Shown piece after piece: positions 9,331 to 18,125 of a stretch of DNA of 64,000 bases (position 1 is its first letter; each line of letters starts with the position of its first letter). The stretch lies in contig DCHS01000046.1 in assembly GCA_002314875.1 (NCBI GenBank), positions 5,868-69,867 on the forward strand, written 5' to 3'. The notes beneath the pieces were generated by a model. It was not told the DNA's origin and ran no database searches. It saw only the letters and a program-made list of their open reading frames with translations. Made by a program: the position numbers and the translations under genes. The DNA is from Prevotellaceae bacterium UBA1746. GTDB taxonomy: Bacteria; Bacteroidota; Bacteroidia; Bacteroidales; Bacteroidaceae.

Positions 9331-10350
9331 TTATTCAGCATAAACGCGGAGAGCGGAGAGAGTCGGATGATTCTTGTTAGCGTAGTCAAGGGTCAGACGG
9401 AGGTAGCGGCATTCTGCACCACCATAGAGACCGACAAACTGGAAACCATCGACATTCAGTGAACCATCAGTACCGCATTCTGTCCATTCTACACCATCCT
9501 TGGAGATATCCCACTTAACGGTGTTGAAGGTATAAGCGGTATTTCTATAAGCGGTATGCTTGAAAGAACAGCAGGCAGCAACAGCTGTCACCTTATAATT
9601 CTTCTGCATATCAATGATTACTTCTTTGCTGTCCGTGAGTTTAATAGAACCACTGTAAGCATCGATAAGGGTGTAACCCGTGGTACCGTCTTTTTCTGTT
9701 ATTTCATCCATTTCGTCACCACCAAAGATGAGAGTAGGATCCTGTTCTACACCACCACAAGTAACGGTCCAACCGCTGTAGTCAGTAATTTTCGTACCTA
9801 CAACATCTTCAATGGACTCAAGGGGTTTATTGGCCTTGTAAACTGTAGTTACTCTGAAATAACTGACACCATAGTCCTCACTTACTGCACCACCAACGGG
9901 ATTTGCAAGGCGGACAGCCACAAGGTATTCACCTGAGCCACCGAGGGAGGCAAGGCCTTCGTTGTTGGCTATCAATTGTAATTTCTCTTCGGCAATGAGT
10001 TGGCCTTCGGGAATGGTTACATAGGGAGTTTTGAGGGCAATTGCATTTGCAGGCATTGCGAGGTATTCGGTGCCATGCTCTTCATTGTAAGCCTCAACGA
10101 GTTCAGGAACGATTTCTGCAGAAACCGTAGCACCGGTGGTCTTGGTACAACGCACCGTCATTTCTGCGGTAAATGCACCGAAAGTACCGACGGGGGTCAA
10201 CTGTACTTCGTATACGGGCAAGGATGCACCATCACGGATATAAATCAGGTTGTTGGGATTTCCCACAACATCATAGGTCTCTTCTTCGCTACACGCTGTG
10301 AAACCCACAGCGGTCATCAAGAGCGCAAATCCAAAAAGAATCTTTTTCAT
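9331..10350 (-). CDS. Surface lipoprotein: DUF1735 (BT_3987-like N-terminal domain) plus F5/8C domain
   Basis: Predicted outer-surface glycan-binding lipoprotein of 339 residues. The start chosen is MKKILFGF (10348-10350), giving a classic lipoprotein signal with Cys20 (GFTAC); a start four codons earlier (10362) is possible. Residues about 28-170 match the DUF1735 pattern found at the N-terminus of the Bacteroides endoglycosidase BT_3987 and partner proteins, including the EAYNEEHGTEY...MP segment. The C-terminal half (about 185-339) looks like an F5/8 type C fold, ending RYLRLTLDYANKNHPTLSALRV. No catalytic motif is seen. It is the fifth gene of the susCD unit and probably helps capture the glycan that SusCD imports. 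Confidence 0.82.
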   Translation of the reverse strand: MKKILFGFALLMTAVGFTACSEEETYDVVGNPNNLIYIRDGASLPVYEVQLTPVGTFGAFTAEMTVRCTKTTGATVSAEIVPELVEAYNEEHGTEYLAMPANAIALKTPYVTIPEGQLIAEEKLQLIANNEGLASLGGSGEYLVAVRLANPVGGAVSEDYGVSYFRVTTVYKANKPLESIEDVVGTKITDYSGWTVTCGGVEQDPTLIFGGDEMDEITEKDGTTGYTLIDAYSGSIKLTDSKEVIIDMQKNYKVTAVAACCSFKHTAYRNTAYTFNTVKWDISKDGVEWTECGTDGSLNVDGFQFVGLYGGAECRYLRLTLDYANKNHPTLSALRVYAE

Positions 10351-10365
10351 AATGCTGAACATGAT

Positions 10366-11577
10366 TTATTCTGTAACCTTATTCTTATCGTCTCTTACCC
10401 ACTGAATAGCGTTTGCAGCATCGGGGGTGGGAACCATATCGCTTTCATTCACAGCGCGGCTGGTCTTACTCCAGTCCATATCGAAACCGTTTCCGGTAGC
10501 ATCGTGGAAGATGTGACCCTTACCTTCGTTGAACTTCCAATAAGCCTTCAAACCATTGCTCTGAGCATCAACACCGGCCATACCACCAAGAATTTCGCTG
10601 GCAGTGAGGGCGCGATCCCAAACACGGAGTTCGCAGAAACGATGAGCAAAGAACTGTCTGGTATTATAGCCACCCCATGACATACCCATTTCGTAACGCT
10701 GGAAATTGATGCCGTCAATGCTGGCATTGATAGAGGTGTCGAGGACACCGTTTACATACATTGCAATGGTGTTTCCATCATAAACGAAGGAAAGGAGATA
10801 CCAATGGCCATTTTCAAATTCAGTATTGGAAATGAACTTGTTACCATCGAGAATTACCTGCAACTTATTGTCAGAGTTTGCCTCGTTGAAACGGAGAAGC
10901 AAGGACTTGGACTCGTCGGCCTGTTCCATAGCGAGGAAACGCTGGGGATAGTTGGTACGGTTCAAACCTTCGGGATAGATCTTCACTTCATAGGTGAACT
11001 TCTTCAAAGGAATGGGCTGGTCGAAGATAAAGTTGCTGGACGCTCCGGAATTTGCCTGAATGGAGTAGAAATTCAGAACGCGGGAGATGCGAAGGAAGAT
11101 GGTCTTGCAAGTCTCGATAACAGGAGCATCAGTACCGCTGATGGTCTTAACGGTTACAGGGATGACGTAGGTACAGCCTTCCTTGAATTCGTCAGTACTA
11201 ACCACCTTGACATTGATAGCATCGGAGATAGCAGAACCTGCAGCAATAGTCACCTGGGTCTTGTCAAGTTCTACAGAACCTTCAGGAACCGCAAAATAGG
11301 TGGTAGTGTTGGCTTCGTTATATTCGGTTACCTTGCTGGCATCAATGCCGAGGGTAACGGTAACATCGTTCTCAACCTTCTTGGTTGACTGAACGGTAAC
11401 GGCATAACTTGCAGGGGTATCTTCAACCTTGAACTTTACAACGGGATTGTTCTCTGTACCAGAAAGGTAGAGACCCGTCTTGTCGTAGTCAAAGTCATCA
11501 CCGGCAGCACAAGCGGCAAGAATCACCGCTGTGAACACGAGCAATGCCGTTGAAAGGATATTCAATATACTTTTCAT
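10366..11577 (-). CDS. Surface lipoprotein: DUF1735 plus LamG-like lectin domain
   Basis: Predicted surface glycan-binding lipoprotein of 403 residues. The lipobox is ILAAC (Cys23). Residues about 35-165 form a DUF1735 domain (VTEYNEANTTTYFAVP is the typical segment). Residues about 175-400 are a concanavalin A/LamG-like jelly roll, recognisable by the HWYLLSFVYDG, AMYVNGVLD and LRVWDRALTASEI motifs and a closing KAYWKFNEG. No catalytic residues are evident. It lies 11 nt after the GH18 gene and 15 nt before the next DUF1735 lipoprotein, so the genes are surely cotranscribed. In Bacteroides N-glycan loci, proteins of this type sit next to the GH18 endoglycosidase. Confidence 0.84.
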   Translation of the reverse strand: MKSILNILSTALLVFTAVILAACAAGDDFDYDKTGLYLSGTENNPVVKFKVEDTPASYAVTVQSTKKVENDVTVTLGIDASKVTEYNEANTTTYFAVPEGSVELDKTQVTIAAGSAISDAINVKVVSTDEFKEGCTYVIPVTVKTISGTDAPVIETCKTIFLRISRVLNFYSIQANSGASSNFIFDQPIPLKKFTYEVKIYPEGLNRTNYPQRFLAMEQADESKSLLLRFNEANSDNKLQVILDGNKFISNTEFENGHWYLLSFVYDGNTIAMYVNGVLDTSINASIDGINFQRYEMGMSWGGYNTRQFFAHRFCELRVWDRALTASEILGGMAGVDAQSNGLKAYWKFNEGKGHIFHDATGNGFDMDWSKTSRAVNESDMVPTPDAANAIQWVRDDKNKVTE

Positions 11578-11588
11578 AGTGATTTACA

Positions 11589-12545
11589 TTACTTGTTAAT
11601 TGCCGGATTCTGAATTTGAATAGCCTCGCGGAATTCTTTGTAAGGAATACCGGACTTTGACTTGTAGTTGTAGTCCATGTAGTAAGCACCGAAACCTCCC
11701 TTATGGCCAGTTTCGGGTTCCCATGCTGCGTAGTCACGAACACGAGCACCGTTCACACCTCCGTCAGCAGATTCTGCACCGGTACTTTCACAAAGAACGG
11801 TCTTCTCCATGGGACGGCCGCCAGAACCGGTCTGGAAACCAATCTGCCAGGTATAAGCCTGACGGATGAAGTAGTCGCAATAGTCATCGCAACCACCGGG
11901 AGCGCCACCAAACCAGTCAATAATGAAGAGTTTCTCGGGCCAAGGTCCTTCAGGACCGAAGTACTTGTCACACTCCTGGGCAACGATGGTCATGCTGTTG
12001 TTATCCCAACCTTCGTAGTCGAAGTCCACACCGTCGAGACCGCAGCGAACTACAGTGTCAACAGCCCAGCGTGCATAAGCCTGAAGAGCTTCTTTTGAAC
12101 GGTCGTTATAGAGGTCGATTACGCGGGTCTTATCAATATTGAAGTTTTCGTCACGATACCAGAAGGTATGATGGAAATGGGATGCGTCACCGTGCATCAC
12201 GAAACGCGTACCTTTCATCTTCTGGCAAAATACCATATCCTCGTAAGCCACAGGATATTTTTCTGGAGTAGGAATATCAGTCCAGAGATTCACGATGTCC
12301 ATGCTGTCGGGCAAACCGAGAAGACGCTCACCCCAAGAGGTAGGAGCCTGTGTGTTGGACCATGAAGCATAGTAGGCATAGGAAATCTCATGGGGAGTTG
12401 CCTTCCAGTCACGGAGATTCTGATAGTATTGTGCATCGTAGGTATAGAGATCCTGGATATCGATGGTCTCCACCTCAGTGTCACAGCTACTGATACCAAA
12501 GCCCAGTGCTGCAATCGCCAATGCACTATATAATAGTTGTTTCAT
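11589..12545 (-). CDS. GH18 endo-beta-N-acetylglucosaminidase-like lipoprotein
   Basis: Predicted surface-anchored GH18 enzyme (318 residues), likely cutting the chitobiose core of N-linked glycans and releasing the glycan for SusCD uptake. The lipobox is GISSC (Cys21). The GH18 signature DGVDFDYE spans residues 171-178, giving predicted acid Glu178 and assisting Asp176. Later segments KLFIIDWFGG and GFGAYYMDYNYK fit later barrel strands. Many such loci carry an inactive GH18-like binding protein, but here the DxxDxDxE residues are intact, so activity is predicted. The gene lies 20 nt after susD and 11 nt before a DUF1735-LamG lipoprotein. Chitinase activity is less likely given the context. 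Confidence 0.86.
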   Translation of the reverse strand: MKQLLYSALAIAALGFGISSCDTEVETIDIQDLYTYDAQYYQNLRDWKATPHEISYAYYASWSNTQAPTSWGERLLGLPDSMDIVNLWTDIPTPEKYPVAYEDMVFCQKMKGTRFVMHGDASHFHHTFWYRDENFNIDKTRVIDLYNDRSKEALQAYARWAVDTVVRCGLDGVDFDYEGWDNNSMTIVAQECDKYFGPEGPWPEKLFIIDWFGGAPGGCDDYCDYFIRQAYTWQIGFQTGSGGRPMEKTVLCESTGAESADGGVNGARVRDYAAWEPETGHKGGFGAYYMDYNYKSKSGIPYKEFREAIQIQNPAINK

Positions 12546-12565
12546 TGTTTTGATTATTAATGGTT

Positions 12566-14164
12566 TTACTTCTTATCCCACCAGAGTTTGGTACCACCGT
12601 TATCGCCACCACCGAGGAGACGAACTGCCTCTTCAACAGCTTCACGATTGTTGTTGTAAAGCGTCTGAGGATAAGGCATACGGCGAATCTGCTTCTGGGT
12701 ATCGATCGTACCGGAATTACTGTTGCGAGTCGTCGGGAAAAGCTTGGGATAACCTGTACGGCGGAACTCTGCCCAACCTTCCGGAGAAATGAGGAAGTTG
12801 GCGAGCCACTTCTGGGTAATGATACGTTCGAGGTTCGTCTCGAAATCGTCACTTTCCTTGTAGGCAACGGTAATCTTACTGGGCTGAGCAGCGTCACCGC
12901 CCTTTCCTGCATTGTCAACGAAAGCGATAGGCTGATTTGTACTGCTGATATAAGAACTTACGCCAGAGTTGACACCCCATTCGGCCATAGAAGCCTTGAT
13001 TCCCTTTTCGTAGAAATCCTTGGCCTTACCTCCTGCACTCCATCCACGGAGAGCAGCCTCAGCACGGAGGAAGAAACTCTCTGCTGAACTCATATATATT
13101 ATAGGAGAGGTAGAAGTAAGGTTGAAATTGGAAACAGCGCCACCGGTATAAGCGCCGTTACCACCACCGAGGTTGATACCAAGACGCATACCATGGTACT
13201 TACCGTCACTTGCTGCAGTGAAGTACTTGGAGAGACGAGGATCCTTATAACCATTCATATAGGAGTCCATGGAAGCACTCATGCGCTCTTCGTTCCAGTT
13301 GTAAGCCTGCTCATAGAGAGGATTCATCAAGGTTACCTTATCGTTGGTAATCGCTGCACGGTCATTGGCTTCTTCGAGGAAACCAATGGAGTGAGCGAGG
13401 GACTTTTCGCCTTCGGTCTGAGCAAGGGTGGGATTAGCATAAACCACGCGGAGAGCAAGACGGAGACGGAGGGTGTTGGCAAACTTGGTCCACTTTGCAG
13501 CATCACCACCATAGATATAGTCGAACTTGGGAAGAATCTGGCTACCGGTAGATGCATACGGAGTGAGGACGTCGATAGCGTCATCGAGTTCCGCAAACAT
13601 CTTGGTATAAACATCTTCCTGGCTATCGAACGTATTGTTGATGCTTCCAGCGACGTAGTTTACATAGGGGATGGGACCGTACTGGTCGGTAACACGGTGC
13701 ATAGCGTAAACCTTAACCACGGTAGCAAGTGCAGCAACCTGAGGAGTATTGCTCTTCTCGGCGTTAGCACAAACGGTAGCCCATGCCGGCATAATCTGTG
13801 TATAGTTCTGGCTATACATGGAGTTTCCCCAGGTACCTGTGAAATAATAGTTACCATTGTGGTTACCACTGGCCCAGGTTCCTGTAGGAGCAACATAGCC
13901 TGAATACCAGTCGGAGCAGAGGCCCTGGAAGTGCTGGTAGGAACCGGTTGAACCGTAGGAGTCATCCTGCTGACCACCAGCGGTGAAGGGAATCATACGA
14001 AGTTCCATCTGTGAGAAGAAAGAACCGACAGTGAGATTATCTTTCTGAAGGTCTTCATCTGTTGCTTCGTACGGGTTGGTGTTGGTCTCTTCGAAACTGT
14101 CCGTACAGGCAGTAAATCCGAGTGCCATAACACCAGCAAATGTATATTTAAGAATAGATTTCAT
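12566..14164 (-). CDS. SusD/RagB family nutrient-binding outer membrane lipoprotein
   Basis: The lid and binding component of the SusCD outer-membrane glycan importer, 532 residues. The lipobox is GFTAC (Cys20), followed by TDSFEETNTNPYEA, a usual SusD N-terminus. The TPR-rich body includes MHRVTDQYGPIPY, KWTKFANTLRLRLALRV and ESFFLRAEAALRGW, all typical of the family. The C-terminus contains GWAEFRRTGYPKLFP and RRMPYPQTLYNNNREAVEEAV, which are hallmark SusD segments. The gene starts 13 nt after susC, as expected for the pair, and precedes the GH18 gene. It is expected on the cell surface, gating the SusC barrel. Confidence 0.95.
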   Translation of the reverse strand: MKSILKYTFAGVMALGFTACTDSFEETNTNPYEATDEDLQKDNLTVGSFFSQMELRMIPFTAGGQQDDSYGSTGSYQHFQGLCSDWYSGYVAPTGTWASGNHNGNYYFTGTWGNSMYSQNYTQIMPAWATVCANAEKSNTPQVAALATVVKVYAMHRVTDQYGPIPYVNYVAGSINNTFDSQEDVYTKMFAELDDAIDVLTPYASTGSQILPKFDYIYGGDAAKWTKFANTLRLRLALRVVYANPTLAQTEGEKSLAHSIGFLEEANDRAAITNDKVTLMNPLYEQAYNWNEERMSASMDSYMNGYKDPRLSKYFTAASDGKYHGMRLGINLGGGNGAYTGGAVSNFNLTSTSPIIYMSSAESFFLRAEAALRGWSAGGKAKDFYEKGIKASMAEWGVNSGVSSYISSTNQPIAFVDNAGKGGDAAQPSKITVAYKESDDFETNLERIITQKWLANFLISPEGWAEFRRTGYPKLFPTTRNSNSGTIDTQKQIRRMPYPQTLYNNNREAVEEAVRLLGGGDNGGTKLWWDKK

Positions 14165-14177
14165 AGTTGAAGCGATA

Positions 14178-17100
14178 TTAGAATTTAACCTTTACAGAGA
14201 AGCCCATCGTGCGTGAACTGGGCTGCATGAAGTAGTCGATACCCTGGTTGTAGGTTCCGGTGTTTGCCGTCATTTCGGGGTCAAAGGGAGCCTTGCAATA
14301 GAGCATGCAGAGATTATGGGCTACGAAAGAAAGATTGAGGCCCTTAATCCAGGGAACAACCTTTGTGATAGGGATATCATAGCCGAAGGTCAATTCACCG
14401 AGACGGAGGTTCGTTGCACTGTAGACATACTGCGAAGCCAAAGTCGTCGTGGTGCTGGAAATGGTCTGGAAATAAGCCTGAGGTGTAATACCGTTAATGC
14501 CATTGATAACCACGCCACCATTATCACGAGCCTCTGCAGTACGAACGGAAGTTCCGTAGGCATCCATCAAGGATTCGGTGAGGGATACGCAGATACCACC
14601 ATTGCGGTAGTTGAACTGGAAGCCGAAACTCAAGCCCTTCCAGCTGAAGGTGTTACCCCAAGAGAGGGTGTAGTTGGGAGAGGCATGGCCTGCGAGGATG
14701 TATTCGTTAGCGGTAGGACGAACGGAATGATCCTGGGGGTCAACATAGATTTCACCATGTTCTCCGGTTGCCAGTGTACGAACGTAGATGTCGGTCAAAT
14801 CACCGCCTTCAACAATCTTATTGCGAGTACCGTTGAAACCGCCGAGGTTCATTTCTGCAAGTTTGTACTCTTCGCCGGTTGTAGGATCAATGAAGGAATT
14901 CAAAACTTCCTTCACCTCGTTACGGTTAAGGGTCCAGGTTGCATAGGTTTCCCAGTTCACCTTACCGATGGGCTGTGTGAAACGTGCAGCGAGTTCGATA
15001 CCCTTGTTATCTACGCGGCCACCGTTCACCCACATATTGGTATAACCTGAAGACTGGTCAAGTTCAATATTGAAGAACTGGTTGTAGGTGCGTGACTGAT
15101 AAAGGGTAGCGTTAACCTTGAAACGGTTACGGAAGAACACGAAGTCAAGACCTACTTCCCATGAATTAGTCTTTTCGGGCTTGAGGTTGGGGTTCTTCTT
15201 TGAGGTTGAAAGTGAGGGACCGGTCGCACCATTGATGGTATAGGTAGGAATGGTCAGATAGGTCTGAGATGGGTCATTACCAACCTCTGAATAAGATACG
15301 CGGGTCTTGAAGTAGTTCAGGAAGTTGTAGGACATGATGCAAGGGAAGATGCTGGTCCAAATTCCTGAGATACCTGCTGAATAATAGAAATAAGAGTCGT
15401 TGTCACTACCAGCGAGGGCTGATGACCAGTCGTTGCGGGCGGTGAGGTCGAGGTAAGCCATGGACTTGAAGCCAAGCTGGGCGCTGGCAAATACGGCTTC
15501 CTTCTTACGACGCTCACTATATTCCTGGCTGAGTTTGAATTTAGGATCTGAAGGATCCATATTGTTCCAGGTGAACTTGTTGGGAACCATACCGAGATTA
15601 CCGCCTACATAGTCTGCCTTGGTATCACGCTGGTCATAGTTCGTACCGAGAACACCGCTGATGCTCCACTTTTCGCCACCGAAATACTTGTTAATGGTAG
15701 CAAAAGCTTCTGCATAGAGCTGGCGGGCATTCTGGTTACGGAGAGAATAGTAACCGGCATCAGAAGCAAAGAGGCTCTTCGTACCAGCATTGAGTTTCTG
15801 CTCGTAGGAGTTCTGGCTGTTGTCATACTTCACACGGCCGGTGAGGGAAATCCATGAAGCGATGTCCCACTTCAGCGACATGGTGAGCATGTTGCGGAGT
15901 TTCTTATTGATGAAACGCTCGTTTTCAACAATCCAATAGGGGTTTTCCATCAATTCGTTCTGATCCAGCCAAGGCCAGTACTGGGTCTGGAGGTTACGGC
16001 TGAGATCTTCGCGCTCGTAGTACTGGATACCCTGCCAGTCACCGCCTGCGGGGAAGAGGTAGAGGGTATAGAGAGGATTGTGATACTGACCCTGAGAAAT
16101 CATATTCTGCTCCTTGATGTGAGAGAGCGAATAGTTCAAATCAAGGGTAAGTTTATCCTGGCAGAACTTCGTGGTATTGCGAATGGTAGCATTGTAACGG
16201 TCGAAGCAGTTGTTATGGATCAAACCTTCTGCATCGGTTGCTGCCAATGAGAGATAGGTCTGGTTACGTTCGTTACCAGATGAAACGCTGACGCTGTTGG
16301 TATAGTTTGTTCCGGTCTGGAAGAAATCATTGGGATTGTATTCACTCGGTGTAGCGAGTTTGCTTCCCCAACTGTCGAAAGAACCGGGAGAGGAGGTTCC
16401 GTAGGTATTCTGGAACTGATGGGTAACGAAGGGACTGGAGAACTGGAAACTGCCGTTGTAGGTTACATCGAGGCGATTGTTCTGACCCTTCTTGGTGGTA
16501 ATCAAGATAACACCATTGGCAGCGTCGGAACCATAGAGGGCTGCAGCGGAAGGACCACTGAGGACGGAGATGCTTGCGATGTCATCGGGATTAATATCGG
16601 CTGCGGAGTCACCGGTTGAACCTGAACCAGAATACATATCGGCAGGCTGAGAACCACCAACGTTGTTCATGGGGATACCATCAACAACATAGAGAACATT
16701 GCTGTTACCATTGATGGATTTTACACCACGCATAACAACACGTGTTGCACTACCGACACCAGCTGAACTCTGGCTGAACTGCACACCGGCAATCTTACCA
16801 TTGAGACTGTTCACGAAGTTAGCATCCTGAACCTTCATCAGTTCTTCACTCTTCACTTCCTGAACATTGTAGGAGAGGGACTTGGCACTCTTCTTGATAC
16901 CCAGAGCCGTAACAACAACTTCATCAAGGGCATTATCAGAAGGCTTCATCGTAATGGCCATATCCTGAGCGGCCTTCACGTTGACGGTCTGATAACCCAT
17001 ATAAGAAATTTGAAGTTCATCACCAGGCTTTGCATCAATGGTAAAATTACCATCGTCGTCAGTCATACCATACTTGGACGTACTGCCTTTGATGCGAACA

Positions 17101-17288
17101 ACAGCGCCGATAATGGGCTCGCCGTTCTCATCGACAACGCGTCCCTTTATGGTCTGCACCTGTTGATGAACCTCCGTAACCTCATAAGTCTCGAGGAGTT
17201 GTCGAGATGAGGTGGTATCTGCAGCATGAGCAGACATGCAAACGCACATCTGAGCCGCTACAAATGCCGGGAGAAGCATTTTTTTCAT
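14178..17288 (-). CDS. SusC/RagA family TonB-linked outer membrane transporter
   Basis: TonB-dependent outer-membrane transporter that imports oligosaccharides with its SusD partner, 1036 residues. Signal peptide 1-22, a carboxypeptidase-regulatory-like domain (about 45-120, with GRVVDENGEPIIGA and ISYMGYQT), a TonB-box-like DEVVVTALG stretch (about 122-130), a plug with VVMRGVKSINGNSNVLYVVDG and SISVLSGPSAAALYGSDAANGVILITTK, and a beta-barrel ending in a terminal aromatic (VKVKF). It starts the polysaccharide utilisation operon, with a consensus promoter at 17354-17362. The order susC-susD-GH18-DUF1735-DUF1735 suggests N-glycan or related oligosaccharides. No hybrid two-component or ECF regulator lies nearby. 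Confidence 0.96.
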   Translation of the reverse strand: MKKMLLPAFVAAQMCVCMSAHAADTTSSRQLLETYEVTEVHQQVQTIKGRVVDENGEPIIGAVVRIKGSTSKYGMTDDDGNFTIDAKPGDELQISYMGYQTVNVKAAQDMAITMKPSDNALDEVVVTALGIKKSAKSLSYNVQEVKSEELMKVQDANFVNSLNGKIAGVQFSQSSAGVGSATRVVMRGVKSINGNSNVLYVVDGIPMNNVGGSQPADMYSGSGSTGDSAADINPDDIASISVLSGPSAAALYGSDAANGVILITTKKGQNNRLDVTYNGSFQFSSPFVTHQFQNTYGTSSPGSFDSWGSKLATPSEYNPNDFFQTGTNYTNSVSVSSGNERNQTYLSLAATDAEGLIHNNCFDRYNATIRNTTKFCQDKLTLDLNYSLSHIKEQNMISQGQYHNPLYTLYLFPAGGDWQGIQYYEREDLSRNLQTQYWPWLDQNELMENPYWIVENERFINKKLRNMLTMSLKWDIASWISLTGRVKYDNSQNSYEQKLNAGTKSLFASDAGYYSLRNQNARQLYAEAFATINKYFGGEKWSISGVLGTNYDQRDTKADYVGGNLGMVPNKFTWNNMDPSDPKFKLSQEYSERRKKEAVFASAQLGFKSMAYLDLTARNDWSSALAGSDNDSYFYYSAGISGIWTSIFPCIMSYNFLNYFKTRVSYSEVGNDPSQTYLTIPTYTINGATGPSLSTSKKNPNLKPEKTNSWEVGLDFVFFRNRFKVNATLYQSRTYNQFFNIELDQSSGYTNMWVNGGRVDNKGIELAARFTQPIGKVNWETYATWTLNRNEVKEVLNSFIDPTTGEEYKLAEMNLGGFNGTRNKIVEGGDLTDIYVRTLATGEHGEIYVDPQDHSVRPTANEYILAGHASPNYTLSWGNTFSWKGLSFGFQFNYRNGGICVSLTESLMDAYGTSVRTAEARDNGGVVINGINGITPQAYFQTISSTTTTLASQYVYSATNLRLGELTFGYDIPITKVVPWIKGLNLSFVAHNLCMLYCKAPFDPEMTANTGTYNQGIDYFMQPSSRTMGFSVKVKF

Positions 17289-17353
17289 AAAAGACTTATT
17301 TTGTGTTTAACTTAGTTATAGTAGTAAGAAAACTTTGTTTTCTGAAATTCTGT

Positions 17354-17362
17354 GCAAAGTTA
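17354..17362 (-). promoter_or_regulatory. Bacteroidetes -7 box for the susCD operon
   Basis: The minus strand reads TAACTTTGC. A TTTGG lies about 21 nt upstream. The susC start is about 66 nt downstream, so the mRNA has a leader of roughly 60 nt. Confidence 0.7.
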
Positions 17363-17421
17363 ATCTTTTTTTTTCATTCTCTCCAAATTTACTCAGAATA
17401 ATTTCAATATAATCAAAAAAA

Positions 17422-17457
17422 AACAGAGAATCCACTCTGCTGAGTGAAATCTCTGTT
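17422..17457 (-). terminator. Intrinsic terminator of rplS
   Basis: Stem AACAGAGA/TCTCTGTT with an inner CACTC/GAGTG helix. On the minus strand it is followed by a run of T residues. It lies just past the rplS stop codon and separates rplS from susC. Confidence 0.88.
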
Positions 17458-17483
17458 GTTTTTTCGAATTGTTGCTCGGACAA

Positions 17484-17849
17484 TTATTCTGCCTTTGCAC
17501 CGCTTCTCTTCTCCTTGATGCGAGCCTTCTTACCAGTGAGGTTGCGGAGATAGTAGAGCTTAGCGCGACGAACCTTACCTACCTTGTTTACTTCGATGCT
17601 CTCGATAGCGGGAGACTCGATGGGGAAGATACGTTCAACACCTACGGTACCGGACATCTTGCGAACGGTGAAACGCTTCTTGTCGCCGTGACCAGAAATC
17701 TTGATTACTACACCACGATAGAGCTGTACACGTTCCTTGTTACCTTCAATAATCTTGTAAGCTACAGTGATAGTATCACCAGCCTTGAATGAAGGATGCT
17801 GCTTGCCAGTAGCAAATGCCTCTTCGGCAATTTTAATAAGATCAGCCAT
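17484..17849 (-). CDS. rplS: 50S ribosomal protein L19
   Basis: Ribosomal protein L19 of the large subunit, located at the 30S-50S interface. The start is placed at MADLIKIAEEAF (17847-17849), matching other Bacteroidetes L19 proteins; the longer open frame to 17885 would add 12 unlikely residues. The 121-residue product has the family core HPSFKAGDTITVAYKI, RVQLYRGVVI, RKMSGTVGVERIFP and VRRAKLYYLR. It has its own promoter (18007-18015) with a long leader and its own terminator (17422-17457), so it is a monocistronic housekeeping gene wedged between two glycan-use units. Confidence 0.97.
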   Translation of the reverse strand: MADLIKIAEEAFATGKQHPSFKAGDTITVAYKIIEGNKERVQLYRGVVIKISGHGDKKRFTVRKMSGTVGVERIFPIESPAIESIEVNKVGKVRRAKLYYLRNLTGKKARIKEKRSGAKAE

Positions 17850-18000
17850 TTTTACTGAAATAAATTTTGAATGGTTGTGGACCATCGAAACATCGTGGAA
17901 TTCTACTGCGAAATGAGTTTCTTCTGTAAAAGCGGCTCCAACAGCTTGGCTTTATAGGGAATGTGTTTCTCTTCTCGCGTCCAGAGAGGTTGCGTGGAAT
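17850..18000 (-). promoter_or_regulatory. Long 5' leader of rplS
   Basis: About 150 nt separate the predicted transcription start from the L19 start codon. No gene is supported here; a 62-codon frame (17903-18091) crosses the promoter and resembles nothing. Ribosomal-protein leaders for L19 are known from Flavobacteria, so an autoregulatory RNA is possible, but I could not fold this segment convincingly. Confidence 0.35.
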
Positions 18001-18006
18001 TGCGGC

Positions 18007-18015
18007 GCAAAATTA
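18007..18015 (-). promoter_or_regulatory. Bacteroidetes -7 box for rplS
   Basis: The minus strand reads TAATTTTGC, with TTTG 19 nt upstream: a near-consensus Bacteroidetes promoter. Confidence 0.72.
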
Positions 18016-18125
18016 CGACAAATCCCCAAACCGACAAAATCTTTTTCCGAATATTTCGCAAAAAATCTTGTAGGTCAGGGGATTTGTGCAATATTAACCT
18101 GCTGAAACGGGGGGATTATGGTTCG

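Noticed and set aside
17903..18091. 62-codon minus-strand frame upstream of rplS
   Set aside because: It overlaps the rplS promoter and leader, lacks a recognisable domain and has no start support.
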